A DNA stretch of 64,000 nucleotides from Bradyrhizobium sp. STM 3809 (GCF_000239795.1 NZ_CAFJ01000265.1:1-64000); one strand, 5' to 3'; shown: positions 8,475 through 19,514, counted from the first letter of the stretch. The notes: a model not told the origin generated them from the sequence alone. Made by a program: numbers and translations.

Positions 8475-9002
8475 TCACGCCGCGTTGCTGCCTTCCTGGC
8501 GGCTGGCCTCGAACAGGAACCAAGTGCGGCGCTCGGTCTCGTCGATGAAGTTTTCGAGCAAACCGGCGGTCGCCGGATCGTCATTGTCGTCGCACAGCTC
8601 ATGCGCCTTCCGCATCGCGGCCGCGATATGCTTGTTGTCCTCCATCAACTCCCGCAGCATTTCGCGCGGCGGCACATACTCCTCGTTGTTGTCCTTGATG
8701 GTCTGCAGCTTGCTGATCTGGCTGATCGATTTCAGCGTCGTACCGCCGAGCTTGCGGACACGCTCGGCCAGTTGATCCGTGGTGGCGAAGATCGCATCCG
8801 ACTGCTCGTCGAGCATCTCGTGGTAATCATGAAAATGCCGGCCGCTGACGTGCCAGTGGAAATTCTTGGTCTTGAGGTAGAGCGCGAAGGCGTCCGCCAA
8901 CAGCGTATTCAGCGCCGTCTGGATCTTGTTGACGGCATCGGGGGACAGATCGGTCGGGGTATCGAGCTCGGGGGCGGTCTTGTCGGTCTTTGCTTTACTC
9001 AC
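8475..9002 (-). CDS. dps: Dps-family ferritin-like DNA-protection protein
   Basis: A 175-residue Dps. Dodecamers oxidise and store iron with hydrogen peroxide and protect DNA in starved or stressed cells. The ferroxidase signature is FHWHVSGRHFHDYHEMLDEQSD, with His49, His61 and Asp65 at the spacing found in E. coli Dps (His51, His63, Asp67). A Lys-rich N-terminal tail (MSKAKTDKTAPE) could bind DNA. It starts with GTG, supported by AGGAAGG six to seven bases upstream. Monocistronic. Confidence 0.93.
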   Translation of the reverse strand: MSKAKTDKTAPELDTPTDLSPDAVNKIQTALNTLLADAFALYLKTKNFHWHVSGRHFHDYHEMLDEQSDAIFATTDQLAERVRKLGGTTLKSISQISKLQTIKDNNEEYVPPREMLRELMEDNKHIAAAMRKAHELCDDNDDPATAGLLENFIDETERRTWFLFEASRQEGSNAA

Positions 9003-9109
9003 GGGCTAACCTTCCTGTTAGAAGCACGATGGACACGGGTGATCGGACCCGTTAACGCTCGCTGACCCCTGCAGTTCCGTTCAAGGAACTGTGTTTGCCG
9101 GAACCCGCC

Positions 9110-9814
9110 ATGGACGACTGGATCGACTATTACGATTCCACGCACACGATCTATGCGAGCAAGCTGCATCGCGACCTGCACTTCCAGGGCATCGCGCGCG
9201 ACATCGTCAGCTATATCCCCTCGCCCGACGCGGTCGTTCTCGACTATTCCTGCGGCGAGGCGCTGTCGGCGGGCAAGGTCGCCGACGCCTGCATGACCCT
9301 GATCCTGGCCGAGCCGGCGCCTGGCGTGCGCGGGCGGCTGATCGCGCGGTTTGCCCCGAACACCAAGATCCGGGTCCGCTCGCTCGACGAGTTGCGCAAC
9401 ATGCAGGAGGCTTCGATCGACCTCGTCGTGATGAACTCGGTCGCGCAGTACATGAGCAAAACCGAATTCGACAACGCGCTGGGCGTCATCCGGCGGCTGC
9501 TGAAGCCGTCAGGCCAATTCGTGCTCGGCGACATCCTGCGGCCGGAGGTCGGCATGGGCAGGGACGTGCTGGCGCTGTTGCGGTTCGCGGCCCGCGACGG
9601 GTTCCTCAAGGATGCGCTGGTCGGCCTGGTCGCCACCGCTTTGTCCGATTACAGGCAATTGCGCACCAAAGTCGGCCTGCAGCGCTACGGCGAGGCCGAC
9701 ATGCTGGCGCGGCTCAAGAAGGCCGGCTTCAGCGCCGTTCGGGCGCCCAAGAACATCGGCCACAATCCGTGGCGAATGACGTTCGTGGCGCGACCGGCCG
9801 CGGGAACCCGCTGA
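9110..9814 (+). CDS. class I SAM-dependent methyltransferase
   Basis: A 234-residue Rossmann-fold methyltransferase. Motif I is the somewhat degenerate VVLDYSCGEALSAGKVAD, the acidic motif II is ILAEPAP, and motif IV is IDLVVMNSVAQYM. It is followed by LLKPSGQFVLGDILRP, typical of methyltransferases acting on small molecules or lipids. Substrate unknown. The ATG at 9110 follows GGAA; an upstream TTG in frame is unlikely. A hairpin at about 9867-9890 lies between it and the downstream tRNA-like gene. Confidence 0.8.
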   Translation: MDDWIDYYDSTHTIYASKLHRDLHFQGIARDIVSYIPSPDAVVLDYSCGEALSAGKVADACMTLILAEPAPGVRGRLIARFAPNTKIRVRSLDELRNMQEASIDLVVMNSVAQYMSKTEFDNALGVIRRLLKPSGQFVLGDILRPEVGMGRDVLALLRFAARDGFLKDALVGLVATALSDYRQLRTKVGLQRYGEADMLARLKKAGFSAVRAPKNIGHNPWRMTFVARPAAGTR

Positions 9815-9907
9815 CGGACCGCCCGCCGCCGCCACATGCGGCAACGACATTAGGGTTAACTGAAACACGGGCTGGCTCACGCCCCCGTGAGAGGTAAGAT
9901 CACCCTC

Positions 9908-9984
9908 GGCCCGGTGGCGGAAGCTACGACGCGAAGAGCGGTGCAACGCTCTTGAACCTGGTTCAAGTCCAGGCCGGGCCTCCA
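9908..9984 (+). tRNA. non-canonical tRNA-Cys(GCA)-like gene
   Basis: A 77-base cloverleaf-like element with encoded CCA. The acceptor stem GGCCCGG (9908-9914) pairs perfectly with CCGGGCC (9974-9980), followed by discriminator T and CCA. The T arm is CCTGG-TTCAAGT-CCAGG. The D stem is only three pairs (GCG/CGC) and its loop lacks the G18-G19 dinucleotide. The anticodon arm is a 7-bp stem (AAGAGCG/CGCTCTT) with a six-base loop GTGCAA, or a 6-bp stem with an eight-base loop. U followed by GCA and A resembles the U33-anticodon-purine37 pattern, and GCA with U73 are cysteine identity features. No canonical tRNA fits. It could be a minor cysteine tRNA, a regulatory tRNA-like RNA or a decayed gene. 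Confidence 0.6.
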
Positions 9985-10161
9985 GCCTTCGCCGCTCGCG
10001 CGGCTTCGGCTCGGCGGGCCAGCCGTTCTGGGCCCCTCCGCCGTTCCCGGCCAATTTGGCCGTTGATTTCGGCCCAAAACCCTTTTCGCTCAGAGGAAAC
10101 TGGTCTAAAGACCGCTCGCGCGCGAGCACTGGTCGCGCCTTGGCCATCCCTGGGCCTGTGG

Positions 10162-10190
10162 GGGACGCGCGGCACGCGCGCCCTTTTTTT
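10162..10190 (+). terminator. intrinsic terminator just upstream of carB
   Basis: GGG plus CGCGCG (10162-10171, with A10165 bulged) pairs with CGCGCGCCC (10175-10183). The loop is three bases and seven T residues follow (10184-10190). It ends 31 bases before the carB start. It either ends the tRNA-like transcript or acts as an attenuator in the carB leader. Confidence 0.75.
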
Positions 10191-10221
10191 GTGCCCAAAT
10201 CTCTGCCGTCCGTGAGCCTGA

Positions 10222-13686
<3,465 letters not shown>

Positions 13687-13897
13687 TCGCGTCGCGCGGG
13701 CAATCGCCCGCTAAGCGGTTGGCAATCATCGGAAATAAAGCCTCCCGGCAGGAACTCGCCGCTTTGTTTGATGTTGGTCCGGCCTTTGACGGGTCGCTAT
13801 CATCGGGCCGAGCGGCTATGCTTTCGGGCCCCGAGGGCGCATTCTGGAGATGCTGATCGTGCGCGGCCTGGCCCGCACGACTGAAGGACGAGAAGAG

Positions 13898-14374
13898 ATG
13901 GTTGAAAAGGTTCCGATGACTGCGGGCGGCTACGCCGCGCTGGAGAACGAGCTGAAGCAGCGACAGTCGGTGGACCGCCCGCGCATCATCGAGCACATCG
14001 CCGAGGCGCGGTCGCATGGCGACCTCTCGGAAAACGCGGAATATCACGCCGCCAAGGAAGAGCAGTCGCACAATGAGGGCCGCATCGCCGAGCTGGAGGA
14101 CAAGCTCGCGCGCGCCGACATCATCGACGTGACAAAGCTCTCCGGCGACACCATCAAGTTCGGCGCGACCGTCACCTTGATCGACGAGGACACCGAGAAG
14201 AAGACGGTCTGGCAGATCGTCGGCGAGGTCGAGGCGGACGCCAAGAAGGGCAAGATCTCGATCACCTCGCCGCTGGCCCGCGCGCTGATCGGCAAGAAAA
14301 TGGGGACCTCGGTCGAGGTGATGGCGCCGGGCGGGGCGAAGTCCTATGAGATCGCCAAGGTCGAGTGGCACTGA
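13898..14374 (+). CDS. greA: transcription elongation factor GreA
   Basis: A 158-residue GreA. It enters the secondary channel of RNA polymerase and stimulates transcript cleavage in backtracked complexes. The N-terminal coiled coil carries the tip motif [15 protein letters not shown] with the catalytic acidic residues Asp42 and Glu45. The C-terminal FKBP-like domain ends [11 protein letters not shown]. The frame is open upstream to 13850, but the ATG at 13898 after GAAGAG gives the standard length. Followed by a terminator. Confidence 0.96.
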   Translation: MVEKVPMTAGGYAALENELKQRQSVDRPRIIEHIAEARSHGDLSENAEYHAAKEEQSHNEGRIAELEDKLARADIIDVTKLSGDTIKFGATVTLIDEDTEKKTVWQIVGEVEADAKKGKISITSPLARALIGKKMGTSVEVMAPGGAKSYEIAKVEWH

Positions 14375-14405
14375 CGCCCTCCGCTCCTGACGACACAGCA
14401 TCAAG

Positions 14406-14430
14406 GGCTGCGCCAGGGCGCAGCCTTTTT
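14406..14430 (+). terminator. rho-independent terminator after greA
   Basis: GGCTGCGC (14406-14413) and GCGCAGCC (14418-14425) form an 8-bp stem with a 4-base loop. Five T residues follow. It lies 31 bases after the greA stop. Confidence 0.85.
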
Positions 14431-14612
14431 CGTTCAAGCAGCCACCTTTTGCCCGGCGGCTGTTCGACAGCACACGGTCAATTCATCGAGACCGGAAGAT
14501 TCATGGCGGTGACGGGGTTCTGGGAATGAGCTAGGTGAGAACCGGCGAACGGGCACAGCTCAAACCAGATCCGGCGCTATCACGATCACTTTGATTTGGG
14601 GGACGATCACAC

Positions 14613-15011
14613 ATGGAGCAGATGCTCTCGAAATGGCAACCGGCTGTGCTCAGCCTGTTTCGCTTCATCACCGGCCTGCTGCTGTTTCAATACGGCGTGG
14701 CCAAGATCTTGAAATTTCCTCCCGAAAGTCGGTTCGTGAATGTCGAGTTGATGACGCGATATGGGGCAGCAGGGTTACTAGAATTGGTGCTCGGAGCTCT
14801 GTTGATCTTTGGTCTGTTCACACGCCCGGTCGCGTTTATCCTGTCAGGAGAGATGGCGTTCGCCTACTTCCTTGGCCATTTCCCAAAAGGCTTCCTGCCG
14901 ATCCTGAATGACGGCTCATTGGCGATCGCGCTCTGCTTCTCGTGCCTGTATCTGGCCACAGCCGGCGGCGGACCGATCAGCCTCGACGTGCTGCTGCGCA
15001 AGAAAAGCTGA
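14613..15011 (+). CDS. DoxX-family membrane protein
   Basis: A 132-residue inner-membrane protein with four predicted helices. The DoxX pattern is LSLFRFITGLLLFQYGVAKILKFP, then ELVLGALLIFGLFTRPVAFILSGEMAFAYFLGHFPKGFLPILNDGSLAIALCFSCLYLATAGGGPISLD. Members are linked to quinone/thiol redox or membrane stress functions, but the role of this one is unknown. It appears monocistronic, with GGGGA upstream of the ATG. The 182 bases between the greA terminator and this gene hold no other feature that I can see. Confidence 0.87.
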   Translation: MEQMLSKWQPAVLSLFRFITGLLLFQYGVAKILKFPPESRFVNVELMTRYGAAGLLELVLGALLIFGLFTRPVAFILSGEMAFAYFLGHFPKGFLPILNDGSLAIALCFSCLYLATAGGGPISLDVLLRKKS

Positions 15012-15028
15012 GCTCGTCTCTTTCGATC

Positions 15029-15131
15029 GTCATTCCGGGGCGATGCGGAGCATCCAACCCGGAATCTAAAGCTTATCGACGCCATATCGAGATTCCGGGT
15101 TCGGTCCCTTACGGGACCGCCCCGGAATGAC
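15029..15131. repeat. 103-bp nested inverted-repeat element
   Basis: Terminal inverted repeats of 14 bases, GTCATTCCGGGGCG (15029-15042) and CGCCCCGGAATGAC (15118-15131), are perfect. Inside lies a second perfect 12-base inverted repeat, AACCCGGAATCT (15056-15067) and AGATTCCGGGTT (15090-15101). The element sits between the convergent doxX-like and lrp-like genes and ends nine bases from the latter. ATTCCGGG-containing palindromes of this kind are familiar as abundant intergenic repeats in Bradyrhizobium and relatives. It encodes nothing. Confidence 0.85.
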
Positions 15132-15139
15132 GGTTCGGC

Positions 15140-15619
15140 CTACCCCCGTCCCTTGACCTCGAGCGGCACCGCCGCATCATATTTGGAATTGTGCAGCACC
15201 AGCGAGGTGCGCACGTTGCGCACATGCGGCGCGGCCGTCAGGTGCGTCACGAACTCCTGGAACGTCGCCATGTCCGGCGCGACGCATTTCAGGATGAAGT
15301 CGACCTCGCCCGACAGCATCCAGCATTCCCGCACCAGCGGCTCCGACCGCACGAACTCCTCGAACGCCTTGAGGTCGGCATCCGCCTGGCTCGACAGGTG
15401 GACCGAGGCGAACACGGTGACGTCGAAGCCCAGCTTGCGCGGATCCAGCAGGCCCCGATAGCCGGTGATGTAGCCTTCCTCCTCCAGGGTCCGGACCCGC
15501 CGCAGGCAGGGCGGCGGCGAGATTCCGACGCGCTTGGCGAGCTCGACATTGGTGATCCGGCCATCGGCCTGGATCTCGCTCAGAATTTTGAGATCGATCT
15601 CGTCAAGATTTTTGGTCAC
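15140..15619 (-). CDS. Lrp/AsnC-family transcriptional regulator
   Basis: A 159-residue feast/famine regulator. The N-terminal helix-turn-helix is LDEIDLKILSEIQADGRITNVELAKRVGISPPPCLRRVRTLEEEGYI. The C-terminal RAM ligand-binding domain contains GFDVTVFASVHLSSQADADLKAFEEFV and VRECWMLSGEVDFILKCVAPDM. Ligand (probably an amino acid) and targets are unknown. It is divergent from trxB. The shared 289-base spacer contains AATTTGCGCAATT (15703-15715), a near-palindrome that could be its own operator. Confidence 0.92.
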   Translation of the reverse strand: MTKNLDEIDLKILSEIQADGRITNVELAKRVGISPPPCLRRVRTLEEEGYITGYRGLLDPRKLGFDVTVFASVHLSSQADADLKAFEEFVRSEPLVRECWMLSGEVDFILKCVAPDMATFQEFVTHLTAAPHVRNVRTSLVLHNSKYDAAVPLEVKGRG

Positions 15620-15908
15620 GGGGCTTGCAGGCTCTGGCGGGGAAATTGGGGGAGACGGGAGCTCCCGGGAACGGATGGCAACTCTCTTAGCGCAAGCCGG
15701 TCAATTTGCGCAATTTTATTACTCTAGATTTCCCCTGTTGACCGGCTCGTGAAGGGAAAATTCGCCGAGATGCGTTGCAATTCTTGCATGGCTCGCCAGA
15801 TCGCATAGACTTGGATTTGACATTTTCGATGGGGCTTCGGGGCGTTTCGTCCGCGCATTCCGCTCGCTGCGTCGTCAATCCTCCCCTTTCCAGCGAGTCA
15901 TCGTAACC

Positions 15909-16874
15909 ATGCAAGCGCCGATCCATGCCAAAGTCGTCATCATCGGTTCCGGCCCCGCCGGGTACACCGCGGCGATCTACGCGGCACGGGCCATGCTTGA
16001 GCCGGTGCTGATCCAGGGCATCCAGCCCGGCGGCCAGCTGACGATCACGACCGACGTCGAAAACTATCCCGGCTTCGCCGATGTCATCCAGGGCCCCTGG
16101 CTGATGGAGCAGATGGAGAAGCAGGCGACCCATGTCGGTGCCAGGATCAGGACCGACCTGGTGACCAAGCTCGAACTGGCGCAGCGTCCGTTCCGGCTGA
16201 CCTGCGATTCGGGCGACGTCTATCTGGCTGAGACGGTGATCCTGGCGACCGGCGCGCAGGCGCGCTGGCTCGGCCTGCCGTCGGAGGAGACGTTCAAGGG
16301 TTTCGGCGTCTCGGCCTGCGCGACCTGCGACGGCTTCTTCTATCGCGGCAAGGAGGTCATCGTGGTCGGCGGCGGCAACACCGCGGTCGAGGAAGCGCTG
16401 TTCCTGACCAATTTCGCCTCGACGGTCACGGTCGTGCACCGGCGCGACCATTTCCGCGCCGAGCGAATCCTGCAGGAGCGGCTGTTCAAGCATCCCAAGA
16501 TCAAGGTGGTCTGGGACAGCGCGCTGGACGAGATCTGCGGCGCCAGCTCGCCATCGAAGGTGACGCATGTCCGGCTCAAAAACGTGAAGACCGGCGCGCT
16601 GACCGAGCTGCCGGCCGACGGCGTGTTCATCGCGATCGGACATGCGCCCGCCACCGAGCTGGTCGCAGGTCAGCTCAAGCTGAAGCCGTCCGGCTATGTC
16701 GAGGTGGTACCGGGCTCGACGGCGACCTCCGTCCCCGGCGTGTTCGCCGCCGGTGACGTCGCCGACGAGACCTATCGGCAGGCGATCACCGCCGCCGGCA
16801 TGGGCTGCATGGCCGCCCTCGAGGCCGAACGCTTCATCGCCCACACGGCGAGCGAACGCGCCGCTGCGGAATGA
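15909..16874 (+). CDS. trxB: thioredoxin reductase TrxB
   Basis: A 321-residue FAD enzyme that reduces thioredoxin with NADPH. The FAD-binding GSGPAGYTAA is at 13-22, and the redox pair is Cys137/Cys140 in SACATCDGFFYRG. The NADPH site is VVGGGNTAVEEALFLTNFASTVTVVHRRDHFRA, and the FAD-closing motif is VPGVFAAGDVAD. Length is normal. A LysR-type regulator follows on the same strand after 37 bases (or 7 with its alternative start). Confidence 0.95.
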   Translation: MQAPIHAKVVIIGSGPAGYTAAIYAARAMLEPVLIQGIQPGGQLTITTDVENYPGFADVIQGPWLMEQMEKQATHVGARIRTDLVTKLELAQRPFRLTCDSGDVYLAETVILATGAQARWLGLPSEETFKGFGVSACATCDGFFYRGKEVIVVGGGNTAVEEALFLTNFASTVTVVHRRDHFRAERILQERLFKHPKIKVVWDSALDEICGASSPSKVTHVRLKNVKTGALTELPADGVFIAIGHAPATELVAGQLKLKPSGYVEVVPGSTATSVPGVFAAGDVADETYRQAITAAGMGCMAALEAERFIAHTASERAAAE

Positions 16875-16911
16875 ACTGACGATGCCACGATCACGGGATG
16901 GATTTACGGAT

Positions 16912-17805
16912 ATGGATTGGGACAAGCTGAAGGTGTTTCACGCAGCGGCGGAAGCGGGCAGCTTCACGCATGCCGGGGAGCAGCTCGGGCTGTCGCAATC
17001 GGCAGTCTCGCGCCAGGTCAGCGCGCTCGAGCAGGAGCTCGCGGTCTCGCTGTTTCACCGACATGCCCGCGGCCTGATCCTCACCGAGCAGGGCGATCTG
17101 CTGTTCCGCACGGCGCATGACGTCTTCATGCAGTTGCAGGCGGCGCGCGCCAAGCTGACCGACAGCCGCGAACGGCCGAGCGGCGATCTCAAGATCACCA
17201 CCACGCCCGGCGTCGGCATCAACTGGCTGATCCCGCGGCTCGGCGAGTTCACCGCGATGTATCCGGAGATCCGGATCTCGCTGATCGTCACCGACGAGGA
17301 GCTCGATCTGTCGATGCGCGAGGCCGACGTCGCGATCCGCACCCGCAAGCCGACGCAGCCCGACCTGATCCAGCGCAAGCTGTTCGCGATCAGCTTCCAC
17401 GCCTACTGCTCGCCGGAATATGTGAAGCGCTTCGGCACGCCGCGCACGCTCGACGAGCTCGACGACCATCGCATCATCATGCTCGCCGACGGCCAGGTCG
17501 CGCCGCATCTGCAGAACCGCAACTGGCTCGTCGATGCCGGCCGCAACGGCTCGGGTCCGCGCGAGGCTTATTTCAAGGTCAACAACATCCTCGGTCTGGT
17601 GCGCGCGTGCCAGCAGGGTCTCGGCATCGCCGCGCTGCCGGATTATCTCGTCGAAGAGAACAGCCGGCTGGTGCAGTTGTTCGGCGAGTCCGATTCGATC
17701 CAGCTCGACACCTACTTCGTCTATCCCGAGGAATTGAAGACGGTGGCGCGCGTGCAGGTGTTCCGTGACTTTGTCGTGAGCAAAGCGCAGCGCTGGCCGG
17801 CCTGA
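16912..17805 (+). CDS. LysR-family transcriptional regulator
   Basis: A 297-residue LTTR. The N-terminal winged helix (1-60: WDKLKVFHAAAEAGSFTHAGEQLGLSQSAVSRQVSALEQELAVSLFHRHARGLILTEQG) is followed by a coiled linker and a periplasmic-binding-like effector domain (about 90-290). An upstream ATG at 16882 would add ten residues; the ATG at 16912 starts the conserved helix. It lies in tandem behind trxB and may be co-transcribed, which would link it to redox control, but targets and ligand are unknown. Confidence 0.9.
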   Translation: MDWDKLKVFHAAAEAGSFTHAGEQLGLSQSAVSRQVSALEQELAVSLFHRHARGLILTEQGDLLFRTAHDVFMQLQAARAKLTDSRERPSGDLKITTTPGVGINWLIPRLGEFTAMYPEIRISLIVTDEELDLSMREADVAIRTRKPTQPDLIQRKLFAISFHAYCSPEYVKRFGTPRTLDELDDHRIIMLADGQVAPHLQNRNWLVDAGRNGSGPREAYFKVNNILGLVRACQQGLGIAALPDYLVEENSRLVQLFGESDSIQLDTYFVYPEELKTVARVQVFRDFVVSKAQRWPA

Positions 17806-17824
17806 CCGTGCATGCTGACATTGT

Positions 17825-17839
17825 GCATGTCTGACATGC
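17825..17839. promoter_or_regulatory. perfect 15-bp palindrome after the LysR gene
   Basis: GCATGTC-T-GACATGC is perfectly symmetric about T17832. A related half, GTGCATGCTGACAT, begins at 17810, so the two form near-direct repeats. It sits 20 bases after the LysR stop and upstream of the candidate sRNA, and could be a regulator binding site. The core TGTCTGACA recurs upstream of hemN at about 57283. Confidence 0.4.
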
Positions 17840-17886
17840 GGCGCACCTGCTTGCTGCAGGGCCGCGTCGAGGACCATAGTGGCGAC

Positions 17887-18022
17887 GTACTGAGCGTCGG
17901 CGTTGCGCATTGTCCCCCTCCTCCAGTGACGCAGGCGCTCGGGAATCCCTCTTGGAAGGTGATTGTGTCGGCCTCAGTGGCCACTACCTTCAGCCGGGCT
18001 CATCGGGCCCGGCTATTTTTTT
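17887..18022 (+). ncRNA. candidate trans-acting small RNA with anti-Shine-Dalgarno motif
   Basis: No protein frame fits this stretch. TTGCTG (17851-17856) and CATAGT (17875-17880), 18 bases apart, make a weak promoter that would start a transcript near 17887. The transcript would carry CCCCCTCCTCC (17914-17924), complementary to ribosome binding sites. Next come a hairpin closed by AAGGT/ACCTT with GGCC/GGCC inside, and a strong terminator. Pyrimidine-rich anti-SD loops before a terminator are known in several alphaproteobacterial sRNA families. Alternatively this is the 3' UTR of the LysR gene. Transcript ends are estimates. Confidence 0.35.
17992..18022 (+). terminator. strong rho-independent terminator
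   Basis: AGCCGGGC (17992-17999) and GCCCGGCT (18007-18014) form a perfect 8-bp stem. A and seven T residues follow. It lies 187 bases after the LysR stop. Confidence 0.85.
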
Positions 18023-18161
18023 GCTCGAGTGCTTTCGCTCACGCCGGCGTGACATTGACAGACCGCCCGTCGCCGCGCATGTAGGGCGCATGTCCACGTC
18101 GTCGCTCGCCAAGCTGTCGTCGAAAAAAGCTCCCCTTCCGGGGACCCGTGGACGCGCGCGC

Positions 18162-18167
18162 TAGAAT
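18162..18167 (+). promoter_or_regulatory. candidate -10 element of the DapA-like gene
   Basis: TAGAAT matches five of six consensus positions. No convincing -35 element is visible 17 bases upstream. A start near 18174 would give a leader of about 90 bases containing the next terminator. Confidence 0.3.
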
Positions 18168-18194
18168 CTTTCCAAGCTTCACCGCCGCCTCACC

Positions 18195-18222
18195 AAGCCC
18201 CGCCGTCAGGACGGGGCTTTTT
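18195..18222 (+). terminator. terminator in the leader of the DapA-like gene
   Basis: AAGCCCCG (18195-18202) and CGGGGCTT (18212-18219) form an 8-bp stem, and five T residues run from 18218. It ends 43 bases before the start codon at 18266. Either it ends a short upstream RNA or it is an attenuator. Confidence 0.7.
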
Positions 18223-18265
18223 CATGTGTTCCGTCTCCGGCCATCACGTCCAAAGGAGATCGACC

Positions 18266-19186
18266 ATGACCACCTCCGACACCCGACTGCACGGACTCTG
18301 GCTGCCGCTGATCACGCCGTTTCGCGACGGCGCGCTGGATGAACCGTCCTTGCGCAACCTCATTCGCCATTATGCCGCCAAGGCCATCGATGGCCTCGTG
18401 CTCGGCGCGACCTCCGGCGAAGGCCTGGCGCTGTCGTGGGACGAACGCGCGCGTCTCGTCGGCGTGGTGCGGGACGAGATGTCGAACACCGGCCGTACAC
18501 TGCCGATCTGCCTCGGCATCGGCGGCGTCGCGACATCGGATCTGATCGAGGCGCTCGATCGAACCGCATCATGGCCGATCGACTTCCATCTGATCTCGAG
18601 CCCGCCTTACGTGCGCCCGTCGCAGCGTGGACTGCTGGCGCATTTCACCGCGCTGGCCGAGCGCACCGCGCATCCGATCGTGCTCTACAACATCCCCTAT
18701 CGCTCCGCCGTTGGTCTCGACAACGACACGCTGCTGCAGCTCGCCTTGCATCCGGCCATTGCGGGATTGAAGGATTGCTGCGCCAACCGCATGCAGACGC
18801 GGGAGCTGATCGCGCGCCGGCCGGTGGGCTTCCAGATCCTGACCGGCGAGGACCCCCAGAGCTTCGACGCGCTCCAGGCCGGCGCCAACGGCGCCATCCT
18901 GCTGTCGGCGCATCTGGAGACCGAGACGTTCGCCGCGATGCTGCAGCATGTGAAGGCCGGACGTCACGAGGCCGCCGCAGCCTGCTGGGCGCGGGTCGAG
19001 CCGCTCACGCGCTTGCTGTTCGCCGAGCCGAGCCCGGCTCCGGCAAAGTACTGGCTGGCACGGACCGGAGTCATCGCGAGCGCGGAGGTGCGGCTGCCGA
19101 TGGTCGAGGTCGGCGCCGAGTTCGCCGCGCGGCTGGATCAGGAGATCGAGCGCCGCGAGCCAACGAGGCAGAGCCGCATCGCCTGA
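18266..19186 (+). CDS. DapA-family (dihydrodipicolinate synthase-like) aldolase
   Basis: A 306-residue class I aldolase of the DapA/NanA superfamily. It shows WLPLITPFRDGALDEPSLRNLIRHYAAKAIDGLVLGATSGEGLALSWDERARL, the conserved Tyr in VLYNIPYRSAVGLD, and the Schiff-base Lys in AIAGLKDCCANRM. The real reaction may be DHDPS or another pyruvate aldolase, and the lysine-pathway dapA probably lies elsewhere. The ATG is preceded by AAAGGAG seven bases away. The gene is alone, with a terminator in its leader. Confidence 0.85.
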   Translation: MTTSDTRLHGLWLPLITPFRDGALDEPSLRNLIRHYAAKAIDGLVLGATSGEGLALSWDERARLVGVVRDEMSNTGRTLPICLGIGGVATSDLIEALDRTASWPIDFHLISSPPYVRPSQRGLLAHFTALAERTAHPIVLYNIPYRSAVGLDNDTLLQLALHPAIAGLKDCCANRMQTRELIARRPVGFQILTGEDPQSFDALQAGANGAILLSAHLETETFAAMLQHVKAGRHEAAAACWARVEPLTRLLFAEPSPAPAKYWLARTGVIASAEVRLPMVEVGAEFAARLDQEIERREPTRQSRIA

Positions 19187-19343
19187 GCGGCCGCCGAACG
19201 CCATCGCCGGCTCTGTCTCGCCCCGCCGCGGTCGGCGGCGATGGAGCCGGCGGGACCGTCCGGACTCTCCGTGGTTAATCCGCACTAACAGGCGCCGACA
19301 AAAGCCGGATAGTTCGAAACCCGATGTTTAAAGATGTTCCGCT

Positions 19344-19514
19344 ATGGATGTTGAAAACGTTCGAGAGCGCGGGGGCGTCGTGGCTTTTCAGGATCATCCA
19401 TTCCCTGAGCGTCAGGGATTCAGCATCGAGGACATTCTCTGGGCGGTCGGGATCTGGTCGGTGATCCTCACCCTCACCCCGGCGATCGCATTCTATCTGC
19501 TGATGGTCGCCTGA
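19344..19514 (+). CDS. small single-span membrane protein
   Basis: A 56-codon reading frame starting at the ATG in GCTATGGATG. A polar N-terminal half (MDVENVRERGGVVAFQDHPF...) is followed by one transmembrane helix, ILWAVGIWSVILTLTPAIAFYLLMV, near the C-terminus. Composition and topology look like a real small bacterial membrane protein, although no strong ribosome binding site is visible. I do not recognise a family. It is convergent with parA; two hairpins separate them. Confidence 0.55.
   Translation: MDVENVRERGGVVAFQDHPFPERQGFSIEDILWAVGIWSVILTLTPAIAFYLLMVA

Noticed and set aside
18053-18082. TTGACA at 18053 as a promoter
   Set aside because: The -35 is perfect, but the sequence 17 bases downstream (CATGTA) is a poor -10, so it is not called.
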